From: an uncultured bacterium
GTDB lineage: Bacteria > Cyanobacteriota > Vampirovibrionia > Gastranaerophilales > Gastranaerophilaceae
Length of the DNA stretch: 12,974 bases
Direction: 5' to 3'
Assembly (NCBI GenBank): GCA_900551675.1
Contig: URXH01000056.1
Coordinates: 1 to 12,974, forward strand
The notes under the pieces are model-generated. The model was not told where the DNA came from. It ran no database searches and saw nothing but the letters and a program-made list of their open reading frames with translations. The first letter of the stretch is position 1, and each line of letters begins with the position of its first letter. Below are positions 1-5,665 of the stretch, in pieces. The position numbers were made by a program, and so were the translations under genes.

Positions 1-982
1 GTTTCATTTTATCTGCTTCCTGCAAGAATAAAACAAATGTGTCGTCAAAATAGAATTTACGCGGCTCTAACTTCTCAGGAACAAGTGCAGACATCTTAAC
101 TGCAATTGCAGCCTCTGATTTCAACTTAACACCTTCATTATCCATTTTGAAATCAATTGTCTCAAGAGCCTGTGAAATAATCATATCAGTACCTTTAATT
201 TTATGATTGCAAAGTTCATCAAATGATTTTTCTCTATATAAACTGATATTTGGCACCTTTAATTCATCTTCTTTATTAAATTGCTGAGACCCCTCATAGT
301 ATACCTTTTTCATAAACATATCAGAGTATAATTTATCGAAAGTTTTGTCATCATCTGTTCTATAAAGATAAACTATATCATTACCATCAGTTCTAATCGC
401 AACAGCAAAATCGTCTTTAGAATTGTAGAACAATACATTTATCATATTATCTAAATTTTTGTCGCTGTTTTCATCGATTCCGAAGTAATCAACTTTTCTA
501 AAAGAATGCGCAAATCTTGCAGGCTTAAGTTTATCAAATGCCGTTAAGAATTTAAAATCTTTTTTAAGCATTGCATAAATAAAATATTTTCCCGGAGCAG
601 GAGTCCAGTCAAAAGAATTCAAAATATCGCTTGTTTCATTGAATTTTTCCTTAATCGCTGTTTCAATCTGCGTTTTTAACTCGGGTGAAGTTTCTCCGTA
701 TGTTTTGTAATAAGAATCTTCCGACAACTGATCCGCTTTAAATTTTTGTTTGTTAAGCTGTTTTGCAAGCGGTGATTTATAATCTTCAAATTTCACAGGA
801 CCTTTGACAATCCCGTCCATCAAATCATTCCATACAAGCTGGAATGTACCAACCCACACTCTGTTTGCCTGCTCTGTTTTTGAAGATAAGAGAGGCAGAA
901 CCTCTAAATTTTTGTCAGCTCTTGCCATTGCACATCCGCCGGCAAGCAGTAAAATACACAATAATACCAGTAACTTTTTCAT
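1..982 (-). CDS. secreted serpin-like protein (3' end cut by window)
   Basis: The reading frame is open from an ATG at 982 to the window edge (327 codons, no stop). An AAGGAG ribosome site sits about 6 nt before the start. The N-terminus is an export signal: two lysines, a hydrophobic stretch, then AGGC (Cys17, possible lipobox) and AMA (residues 18-20, possible signal peptidase I site), so lipoprotein and soluble secreted forms are both possible. The C-terminal part resembles the end of serpins, which inhibit serine proteases by a conformational trap. Residues 268-285 (IISQALETIDFKMDNEGV) match the strand before the reactive loop, residues 286-299 (KLKSEAAIAVKMSA) resemble the Ala-rich hinge, and residues 310-320 (FYFDDTFVLFL) match the serpin FxxDxPFLFxI strand. 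The hinge is not a clean EEGTEAAA, so inhibitory activity is uncertain. It is last of three co-directional genes, 27 nt after the previous one. Existence of the gene is clear; the serpin assignment is by eye. Confidence 0.6.
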   Translation of the reverse strand, partial: MKKLLVLLCILLLAGGCAMARADKNLEVLPLLSSKTEQANRVWVGTFQLVWNDLMDGIVKGPVKFEDYKSPLAKQLNKQKFKADQLSEDSYYKTYGETSPELKTQIETAIKEKFNETSDILNSFDWTPAPGKYFIYAMLKKDFKFLTAFDKLKPARFAHSFRKVDYFGIDENSDKNLDNMINVLFYNSKDDFAVAIRTDGNDIVYLYRTDDDKTFDKLYSDMFMKKVYYEGSQQFNKEDELKVPNISLYREKSFDELCNHKIKGTDMIISQALETIDFKMDNEGVKLKSEAAIAVKMSALVPEKLEPRKFYFDDTFVLFLQEADKMK

Positions 983-1009
983 CTTTTCTCCTTATTTTTA
1001 TTAAATATG

Positions 1010-1375
1010 TTATTTTATGTTCAAAAATCTCAAAAAACTTTTTAAGAAACCTTTTGCATTCTTTTCATGAGGAATATTAGCACAAGCATAATATTTTTCA
1101 TAGTTCTCAATAATATTTTCGGGCAAATTTTCACCTCGGTCAAGTACGTTTGAAATAAATTCCAAATAATCATTCTGCTCTTCTCTATAAAGCTCATCAC
1201 GTGCGCGAAAATCCTCATCTGCCTCATAATGCACAAGAGCATGATAAGCCGCATGAATACTTTTATCTTCGGTATCACGCGGGAATTTCAATATCGCTTC
1301 CCTCACACACATACGGGAAATTAACACCTGACGTATCAGCTCAGCGACAATTTTTCTGTCTTTAGACAAATCCAT
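1010..1375 (-). CDS. hypothetical protein, 121 aa
   Basis: I do not recognise this protein. It starts with ATG at 1375, only 2 nt after the stop codon of the upstream BlaI-like gene. No clear Shine-Dalgarno is present, so translational coupling is likely. It has no signal peptide or membrane segment. The sequence is charged and probably all helical, with HAAYHALVHYEADEDFRARD in the middle and a basic C-terminus (KGFLKSFLRFLNIK). The family looks cytoplasmic and acidic overall. Its position between a repressor and an exported serpin-like protein suggests the three genes are transcribed together, but gives no function. Confidence 0.85.
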   Translation of the reverse strand: MDLSKDRKIVAELIRQVLISRMCVREAILKFPRDTEDKSIHAAYHALVHYEADEDFRARDELYREEQNDYLEFISNVLDRGENLPENIIENYEKYYACANIPHEKNAKGFLKSFLRFLNIK

Positions 1376-1377
1376 TT

Positions 1378-1719
1378 TTATACTAACACGTCTTGAATAT
1401 TTTCTTCTACAAATTTTATCATATTTGAGAAATTACCGTCAAAAAATTGAGTTGCAACTGTTTTTACAGCATCAAGCGCCATTTCATTTTTATTCATTGC
1501 AGCTTTATAATAAAACTTTTTGCCAACCTTATAACGCACTAAAACTGATTTCACGGTAAGTCTGTCCATAACGGTCTTAATAGTAGTGTAGGCTCTGTTA
1601 ACTCCGTTTGCTGACAAATCATCCACTATATCTTGAATGGAAATATCACTGTCTTCATCTCTTGAAGCTAGCTTCCAGAATGAGTTCAAAATATCAATTT
1701 CCAATTTACCGCACACCAT
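1378..1719 (-). CDS. BlaI/MecI/CopY-type transcriptional repressor
   Basis: The 113-residue protein follows the BlaI/MecI pattern: an N-terminal winged helix with LEIDILNSFWKL (residues 6-17), an AYTTIKTVMDRLTVKSVL recognition-helix region (residues 43-60) and the wing segment VRYKVGKKFYYKAAM, followed by a C-terminal dimerisation helix region. Members repress beta-lactamase, copper or cell-wall genes and are inactivated by cleavage or metal binding. The usual partner, the BlaR1/MecR1 M56-family sensor protease, is not next to it; the co-transcribed neighbours are a hypothetical protein and a secreted serpin-like protein. It is slightly shorter than typical members. The ATG at 1719 has an AGAGG site 5 nt upstream. 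Autoregulation is plausible because a 10-bp inverted repeat overlaps its promoter. Target and inducer are unknown. Confidence 0.85.
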   Translation of the reverse strand: MVCGKLEIDILNSFWKLASRDEDSDISIQDIVDDLSANGVNRAYTTIKTVMDRLTVKSVLVRYKVGKKFYYKAAMNKNEMALDAVKTVATQFFDGNFSNMIKFVEENIQDVLV

Positions 1720-1759
1720 ATATTCCTCTACTTTCTTTGTTCATTTATCAATTACTAAT

Positions 1760-1787
1760 ATTGTAACATAAAATAATTTTATTTCAA
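1760..1787 (-). promoter_or_regulatory. promoter of the BlaI-like operon
   Basis: On the minus strand a TTGAAA box (1787-1782) and a TACAAT box (1765-1760) are separated by 16 nt, each one mismatch from the sigma-70 consensus. Transcription would start near 1753, giving a leader of about 34 nt that includes the AGAGG ribosome site. The -10 box lies inside one arm of the inverted repeat described separately. Confidence 0.6.
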
Positions 1788-1813
1788 GCTAATTATCAAT
1801 AAAATGTTACAAT
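1760..1813. repeat. 10-bp inverted repeat flanking the blaI-like promoter
   Basis: ATTGTAACAT at 1760-1769 is the exact reverse complement of ATGTTACAAT at 1804-1813, with 34 bp between the arms. Each arm also holds a small dyad, TGT-N-ACA. One arm covers the -10 box and the other reaches the stop codon of the upstream gene at 1813. This would suit a pair of repressor sites or a looped operator. It does not match the TACA-N2-TGTA dyad of classical BlaI/CopY operators, so the binding protein is inferred only from proximity. Confidence 0.5.
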
Positions 1814-2967
1814 TACTGGATATTAAGCAAGTCTTCTTCTTTTTTGAAATTTGTTTTACGTTTGCGCAGTTTCAAATTTTTCTTTTTAGTTTTTTCTGAA
1901 ACATTTCGATACGCGTTATCAAGCGAAATTTTTGTTAATGCAGTGCCTTTACGCCTGTCATAAAAAGTCAGCCAGAAGCTTCTATTGACATTGTCGACTG
2001 CAAAAGAAACGCGTCCTGCAAATTTATCCCCCGGGCGTATCTGCTTAAACATTAATTTTGTATCACCGAAAATTGACGGTCTGAAAACCGAATTATAATC
2101 GTTTACTAATGCCATATCAAGTCCTGAAAACGTTTTATCGGACATATTTGAAATCATAACCGTTAAAGTTATTGTATTAACTTCTCCAAAAGGATCCGTT
2201 TCATGTTTAATGTCGCTTATATGTATATCTAACCCAGGATAAAACATTTCATGCTGCATAAGAGCCGATTCTTTGTAAACCGGCAGAGGAACAGATGTAT
2301 TTATCTTAACTCTGATTTCATCTCCGGGAGCAATCAAAACATCATGCCCTTTTCTTATCAAAGCCATACCCAGCCCTATTGCTCCGCCAATTGCAGCGCC
2401 GCCCGCAACGGTATATCCCTGAGAAGCAATAGCTGCTTCAAGTCCCAGCCAGTTCAATGCCATAAATCCGCCTACTGCGCCGCCTGCCAGAGTATAACCT
2501 ACATCCTGAGCAACAATTTTGGAGGCTTCCGCAACGGGATGAAGTTTGGTAGACATCTTGCCTTCAATAGGGATTTCACGCCCGTCAGGTGTTACTAGAT
2601 AATCAAAATCAAGCGAAATCCATGCCTGTCTGCCCAGACGTTTTGCATCGCCTGTCTGAGAAATTCTTCCATGAGCAATTGTGCCTTTCGGGATAATTAC
2701 CCCTGTATCGCCTTTTACTTCGTCCGTAACTTCCGCAAAAAATTCATCGCCTTCCATGTTTATATTACTGTCAAGAACCTGCGAAACGGTCATATTTATA
2801 ACATCTTTTCTCTCAAGATGTTCCACCTGTCCTGTAAACAATTCCTGCTGCATTTGCTGTTCATAAACATCTGTTTTTTCTGCATGCCCTTCCAGCACTT
2901 CTGCGTAAACAGAAGTATTACCGGTTAAAAATGCAAATACTATAAAAAAAGCAGCAAATCTTTTCAT
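1813..2967 (-). CDS. exported protein with glycine-zipper hairpin and Ig-like (DUF4352-like) C-terminus
   Basis: This 384-residue protein has a signal peptide (MKRFAAFFIVFAFLTGNTSV, then YA, likely cut after VYA at residue 22). Residues about 55-140 form a beta-rich module with GVIIPKGTIAHGRIS, a phrase seen in proteins that set a fixed 'from a default value' surface, followed by GRQAWISLDFDYL. Residues 156-203 are two Gly/Ala-rich hydrophobic segments (TLAGGAVGGFMAL and TVAGGAAIGGAIGLGMAL) that look like a membrane-inserting glycine-zipper hairpin. Residues about 243-350 contain ITLTVMISNMSDKTFSG and a later GRVSFAV strand, like the DUF4352/telokin-like extracellular fold. The tail is very basic. 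I chose ATG 2967 rather than the GTG at 2985, because only the former begins at the signal peptide and the GTG-ATG interval contains the promoter -10 box. Precise function is unknown; the cell envelope is the likely location. Confidence 0.7.
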   Translation of the reverse strand: MKRFAAFFIVFAFLTGNTSVYAEVLEGHAEKTDVYEQQMQQELFTGQVEHLERKDVINMTVSQVLDSNINMEGDEFFAEVTDEVKGDTGVIIPKGTIAHGRISQTGDAKRLGRQAWISLDFDYLVTPDGREIPIEGKMSTKLHPVAEASKIVAQDVGYTLAGGAVGGFMALNWLGLEAAIASQGYTVAGGAAIGGAIGLGMALIRKGHDVLIAPGDEIRVKINTSVPLPVYKESALMQHEMFYPGLDIHISDIKHETDPFGEVNTITLTVMISNMSDKTFSGLDMALVNDYNSVFRPSIFGDTKLMFKQIRPGDKFAGRVSFAVDNVNRSFWLTFYDRRKGTALTKISLDNAYRNVSEKTKKKNLKLRKRKTNFKKEEDLLNIQ

Positions 2968-2973
2968 AACTAA

Positions 2974-3002
2974 ATTATACAACACTTATATTATTAATTC
3001 AA
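2974..3002 (-). promoter_or_regulatory. promoter giving an apparently leaderless mRNA
   Basis: On the minus strand TTGAAT (3002-2997), a 17-nt spacer and a perfect TATAAT (2979-2974) precede the ATG at 2967 by exactly 6 nt. The predicted start of transcription therefore falls on or next to the A of the start codon, and no Shine-Dalgarno is present. Confidence 0.7.
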
Positions 3003-3036
3003 AAAAATATAAAAAATAACAAAAATTTACAGTATG

Positions 3037-3064
3037 TTTGGTTTTATAAAAATAAGGGTATAAT
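3037..3064 (+). promoter_or_regulatory. promoter of the first RWYD gene
   Basis: A perfect TATAAT lies at 3059-3064, with only a weak TTTGGT-like -35 element 16 nt upstream (3037-3042). The predicted start near 3071 would leave a ~23-nt leader containing the GGGAGG ribosome site at 3081-3086. It is divergent from the promoter at 2974-3002. Confidence 0.5.
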
Positions 3065-3093
3065 AAATTTGTAAATGAAAGGGAGGAAGCTGA

Positions 3094-3393
3094 ATGCGCT
3101 GGTATGATTTGGAGCCTGATGTTTGTATGGCTATAAGTATGATTGAGTGTGCACCACCTGATGCTCAGGTTGAATATGCAGAGTACATTATTAAACTTGT
3201 AAAAGAAAAAGACAAAGATTTTGATTACATCAAAAATATTACAAAAACCAATCTCTCTAACAGGCACAGCAGATGGTACGACAAAAACGAAACAGTCTCA
3301 AGAGCTTTTTCATATCTGAAAGAAACAACAAAAGAAATACAAAAAGATGTATCACTATCTGTACTTGCATTTATGAATTCGGCTATTGCATAA
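3094..3393 (+). CDS. RWYD-repeat protein A (unknown function, 99 aa)
   Basis: I do not recognise the family. The protein consists of two copies of a ~35-residue unit: RWYDLEPDVCMAISMIE at residues 2-18 and RWYDKNETVSRAFSYLK at residues 60-76. Each is followed by a helix (AEYIIKLV and LSVLAFM), and a charged linker (residues 37-59) joins the units. The pattern is R-W-Y-D, four residues, V, then an amphipathic helix. It has no signal peptide and no membrane segment. A GGGAGG site 7 nt before the ATG supports this start. The next gene encodes a paralogue with the same two-unit layout, so the pair arose by tandem duplication. The second unit lacks the Pro of the first (DLEPDV against DKNETV). Confidence 0.85.
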   Translation: MRWYDLEPDVCMAISMIECAPPDAQVEYAEYIIKLVKEKDKDFDYIKNITKTNLSNRHSRWYDKNETVSRAFSYLKETTKEIQKDVSLSVLAFMNSAIA

Positions 3394-3397
3394 ACGC

Positions 3398-3426
3398 TTG
3401 ACAACAAATGAAAAAATCAGTATTAT
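3398..3426 (+). promoter_or_regulatory. consensus promoter of the second RWYD gene, leaderless
   Basis: A perfect TTGACA (3398-3403), a 17-nt spacer and TATTAT (3421-3426) lie in the 39-nt gap between the two RWYD genes. The ATG at 3433 is 6 nt after the -10 box, so transcription should begin at the start codon. No ribosome site is present. The second paralogue is therefore controlled separately from the first, although read-through is also likely. Confidence 0.8.
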
Positions 3427-3432
3427 GAATGT

Positions 3433-3747
3433 ATGAAAAAGCGCTGGTATGACATTGATCCTACGGTAAGCAGAGCTGTTGCACAGCTTGAAAAAGCTGA
3501 AGAATACATTCAGGTTCGTTGTGCTGATTTTATTATCGATAAATTAAAAGATATTGATTTTAATATTGAAATGTCGCTTGACGACCAGTATAACTATATT
3601 ATGCGCCGCTGGTATGACAAAAATATTAAAGTTTCTCATGCCATGGAATACTTAAAGAATGCTCCTATTGATATAAGAAAACAATTAGCGCTGGAAATAA
3701 TTGACTTTATAAAAGAGTATAAAGATTACGCGAAAAAGTTTAAGTAG
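3433..3747 (+). CDS. RWYD-repeat protein B (unknown function, 104 aa)
   Basis: This is the paralogue of the preceding gene. It again has two units, RWYDIDPTVSRAVAQLEKA at residues 4-22 and RWYDKNIKVSHAMEYLKNA at residues 59-77. Each is followed by a helix ending in a hydrophobic run (CADFIIDKL and LALEIIDFI), and the units are joined by a linker. The shared core across all four units in the two proteins is RWYD, then V(S)xA and a Leu about six residues on. The C-terminus is lysine-rich. No export signal or known catalytic motif is visible, so a small helical protein-protein or regulatory role is only a guess. The final 8 bp overlap the end of the convergent acyltransferase gene, with no terminator between them. 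Confidence 0.85.
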   Translation: MKKRWYDIDPTVSRAVAQLEKAEEYIQVRCADFIIDKLKDIDFNIEMSLDDQYNYIMRRWYDKNIKVSHAMEYLKNAPIDIRKQLALEIIDFIKEYKDYAKKFK

Positions 3748-4462
3748 ATTTTTGCAAATACTGCCAGTAAGGTTCTAATGCCCAGCTTGTATTTTTATCT
3801 TTTATAACCTTTGCAGGAATTCCGCCGATTATAGTATTTTGCTTTTCAAAAGATCTTGTTACATAACCTTTTGCAGCTACAATAGTATCGTCAGGTAAAG
3901 TAACACCTTTTGTTATTGTAACATCTTCACAGAGCCAGCAATGTCTTCCTATATTAATATCCGAGGGCGGATTAAGCAGTTTCTTTGTTGAAGCATCAAT
4001 AACAGTATGAAAATCGGTAGTCTGCAATCTTACATTACTTGCGATAAGGCAGTTATCACCGATATTAACAGATAATCCAGTCTTATCAGCCAGCACAATA
4101 AAAACACCCCTGATAAAATTATTCCTTCCGATATTTACAGAGGAATTAGCAGACGTAACCTGAATGCACGAGTTTGCAATTTTATATGGGGAAGAACCTA
4201 TCGAAATATTAACATTATCTCCGCAGATAATTGTTGTATTTTCAAATTTAGGAACAGGAGTGTAAATTTTAACAACAGCGTTTGCTCCTAAAAACTTAAC
4301 TTTTAATCCATTTAATTTTTTTATGCTTGATTCTTTCCCATTTTTGTCTACGAAAATTATATGATTATTTTTTAAAGCAAATATGTTTCTGAAGCGAATT
4401 CTTAATCCGAAAATATTAATTCTATATGAATGTTCTGCCGTCCCTTTTTCAAAAATTTTCAA
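3740..4462 (-). CDS. left-handed beta-helix acyltransferase (hexapeptide-repeat family)
   Basis: Residues about 75-215 show the short repeats of the left-handed beta-helix fold, for example VNIGRNNFI, VNIGDNCLI and INIGRHCWLCEDVTI. They end in the family's closing motif IIGGIPAKVIKD, seen in O-acetyltransferases such as maltose and capsule/LPS acetyltransferases. A His in TTDFHTVID (about residue 153) is a likely catalytic residue by analogy with the family. These enzymes transfer acyl groups, usually acetyl from acetyl-CoA, to sugars. The C-terminal WALEPYWQYLQK extension is unusual. Residues 14-25 (RINIFGLRIRFR) repeat the N-terminal segment of the neighbouring glycosyltransferase. The start is TTG at 4462, with AGGA 8 nt upstream. 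Surface-glycan modification is the best guess; the acceptor is unknown. Confidence 0.85.
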   Translation of the reverse strand: MKIFEKGTAEHSYRINIFGLRIRFRNIFALKNNHIIFVDKNGKESSIKKLNGLKVKFLGANAVVKIYTPVPKFENTTIICGDNVNISIGSSPYKIANSCIQVTSANSSVNIGRNNFIRGVFIVLADKTGLSVNIGDNCLIASNVRLQTTDFHTVIDASTKKLLNPPSDINIGRHCWLCEDVTITKGVTLPDDTIVAAKGYVTRSFEKQNTIIGGIPAKVIKDKNTSWALEPYWQYLQKST

Positions 4463-4476
4463 TTTCTTAATCCTGT

Positions 4477-4506
4477 ATTATATCGCTTAATTATTACATC
4501 TGTCTG
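4477..4506 (-). promoter_or_regulatory. promoter of the acyltransferase gene
   Basis: On the minus strand CAGACA (4506-4501) and a perfect TATAAT (4482-4477) are 18 nt apart. The predicted start near 4470 gives a leader of only about 8 nt before the TTG codon, so the AGGA at 4474-4471 may lie at or before the transcript end. Confidence 0.45.
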
Positions 4507-4519
4507 GGAATAAGTATAC

Positions 4520-4540
4520 TAGCCGAACGGCTATTTTTTT
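4520..4540 (+). terminator. intrinsic terminator on the plus strand
   Basis: TAGCC (4520-4524), loop GAAC and GGCTA (4529-4533) form a hairpin directly followed by seven T (4534-4540). The orientation is plus, yet the nearest plus-strand gene upstream is the RWYD pair ending at 3747. The hairpin therefore seems placed to end a transcript that has run antisense across the acyltransferase gene. On the minus strand the hairpin has no U-run. Confidence 0.6.
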
Positions 4541-4602
4541 GATGGTACTTAATCTGTAATAGACGTAATAATTTATTATAATAAGGAAGTAAAATAAATT
4601 AA

Positions 4603-4620
4603 ATCACCCGTTCGGGTAAT
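4603..4620 (-). terminator. possible terminator after the GT-D gene
   Basis: ACCC (4606-4609) pairs with GGGT (4614-4617), with outer AT pairs across a mismatch. On the minus strand the hairpin is followed by the T-rich stretch GATTTAATTTATTTTA, beginning about 20 nt past the stop codon at 4637. The U-run is broken, so the call is tentative. The loop region (CCGAACGG on this strand) matches that of the plus-strand terminator at 4520. Confidence 0.4.
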
Positions 4621-4636
4621 ATTTTCGCGTTCGAGA

Positions 4637-5578
4637 TTATTCAATTTCCGCTATTATTTGCTCGTAATAGTGCTTATCTTTACAGGGTTTGATAGAATTT
4701 TTATTTCTTTCTTCATTAAAAACAATTTTACCTTCAATTGGAATACTTTTCGTAGCTTTTCTTAAAAACCATTCGTACATTGTATCCACGTGCCCGACAT
4801 CAAGCGCCCTGTATCCTGCTTTTGCAAGATCATAAGCAAGCACAGTAGCTGTGGGTCCGAGTGCAGCTATAAACAGCCCCCCCCCCGAATTTTTGCAAGC
4901 ATTTATAATTTCATCATATTTTGAAAACGCATCCTTTATGGGACAGAGAATACGTCTTATAGATTTTGCATTAGAGAATAAATCATTTCCGATTCCCAGT
5001 CTGCTGCCTTCACCCTCTACTATAACAATATCTTTGTTTTCCCACAATCTCTTTAAACTTTTATAATAGTCATTACCCTTTGTTTCAGAGCTGAATTTTG
5101 ACTGACGCGTTAAAAAAGCATCCCCGTAAGGTTTTTCAAAATTAATATACTTATACAAAAAATCTCTGCTTGATATCAGAACTCGTCTGAAATAATCACT
5201 CGGACAATAGCCGAAAACATCAGGAAGCCCTACAATTAAGCTGTCTAAATTATTTTCAATAATTTCACACAGGCGTTTAGCAAGTTTTTCATCATATTTT
5301 TGAAAATTTATACTTTCACCCATCATAATTTTAAACTCTCCGTCTCCGAAACGAGCCAGAGATTTATCGGAATCAATGAGAGCATACAACGTATCGTAAA
5401 GATTCAGCACCTTCGGAATTTTTACATTTTGTAGAGTTCTCGGATCTGCAAGCTCATAAATTAAATTAGCCAGTTTTTCATCTCCATGCGTATTTTTTAC
5501 AGGCAGACGAAATTTCAAGCGCAAGCCGAATAAATTTATTATCAATCTTCCGGTAAGTTTATTTTTCTTAATAAACAC
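4637..5578 (-). CDS. GT-D family (DUF1792) glycosyltransferase with in-frame G10 tract
   Basis: The 313-residue protein carries the family motifs in order: LARFGDGEF (residues 74-82, the GDGE signature), VGLPDVFG (116-123), IVEGEGSRLGIGNDLF (186-201), ALGPTATVLAYDL (239-251) and VGHVDTMYEWFL (261-272). GT-D enzymes transfer hexoses onto surface glycoproteins or polysaccharides in a metal-dependent way; the acidic DxE-type region lies near GHVDTMYEW. Codons 231-234 (Ser-Gly-Gly-Gly) are made by a run of ten G on the coding strand, just before the ALGPTAT core. One base more or fewer would end the protein within about 20 codons, so the gene could be phase-variable; as sequenced it is on. Residues 13-24 (IINLFGLRLKFR) match the acyltransferase N-terminus. 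The start is GTG at 5578 with AGGAGA about 7 nt upstream. Donor and acceptor sugars are unknown. Confidence 0.9.
   Translation of the reverse strand: MFIKKNKLTGRLIINLFGLRLKFRLPVKNTHGDEKLANLIYELADPRTLQNVKIPKVLNLYDTLYALIDSDKSLARFGDGEFKIMMGESINFQKYDEKLAKRLCEIIENNLDSLIVGLPDVFGYCPSDYFRRVLISSRDFLYKYINFEKPYGDAFLTRQSKFSSETKGNDYYKSLKRLWENKDIVIVEGEGSRLGIGNDLFSNAKSIRRILCPIKDAFSKYDEIINACKNSGGGLFIAALGPTATVLAYDLAKAGYRALDVGHVDTMYEWFLRKATKSIPIEGKIVFNEERNKNSIKPCKDKHYYEQIIAEIE
4877..4886. repeat. C10/G10 homopolymer inside the GT-D gene
   Basis: Ten consecutive C on the plus strand are ten G on the coding strand, in an AT-rich genome. The flanks are G before and GAA after on the plus strand, the same as around the second tract at 12946. 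The tract falls at codons 231-234 of the glycosyltransferase. Confidence 0.95.
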
Positions 5579-5604
5579 TATTAAATCTCCTATGCTTTTT
5601 ATCT

Positions 5605-5613
5605 ATTATATCA
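5605..5613 (-). promoter_or_regulatory. extended -10 promoter of the GT-D gene
   Basis: On the minus strand TGATATAAT (5613-5605) is a perfect extended -10 element, which can work without a -35 box. The start near 5598 gives a ~20-nt leader containing the AGGAGA ribosome site of the GTG codon at 5578. The palindrome at 5617-5628 lies just upstream. Confidence 0.6.
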
Positions 5614-5616
5614 CAA

Positions 5617-5628
5617 AATGTTAACATT
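5617..5628. promoter_or_regulatory. 12-bp palindrome between divergent genes, possible operator
   Basis: AATGTTAACATT is a perfect 12-bp palindrome midway between the GT-D gene and the plus-strand operon starting at 5666. It lies in the spacer/-35 zone of the GT-D promoter. Its half resembles the ATGTTACAAT arm near 1804. A binding protein is not known. Confidence 0.35.
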
Positions 5629-5665
5629 ATAGCCATGCCTGCAAGAAATATAGTTAAATATAAAT

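Noticed and set aside
804..1080. Two short plus-strand ORFs near the start of the window
   Set aside because: They are out-of-frame readings opposite the serpin-like gene and its leader. They have no ribosome site, and the minus-strand gene has clear signal-peptide and SD evidence.
2251..2928. Plus-strand ORFs within the exported protein gene
   Set aside because: These lie opposite a continuous 384-codon gene with a signal peptide and a strong promoter. Their translations have no recognisable domains.
2968..2985. Upstream GTG start (2985) for the exported protein
   Set aside because: It would add six residues before the signal peptide, and those codons contain the TATAAT box.
2986..3267. 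Minus-strand 93-aa ORF opposite the first RWYD gene
   Set aside because: It overlaps the promoters and the RWYD-A coding sequence, is rich in Phe/Tyr as expected of an AT-rich shadow frame, and has no ribosome site.
4488..4540. A small RNA ending at the 4520-4540 terminator
   Set aside because: A TATTAT at 4476-4481 could be a -10 box, but no acceptable -35 element lies at the right distance and no conserved structure is visible besides the terminator hairpin.
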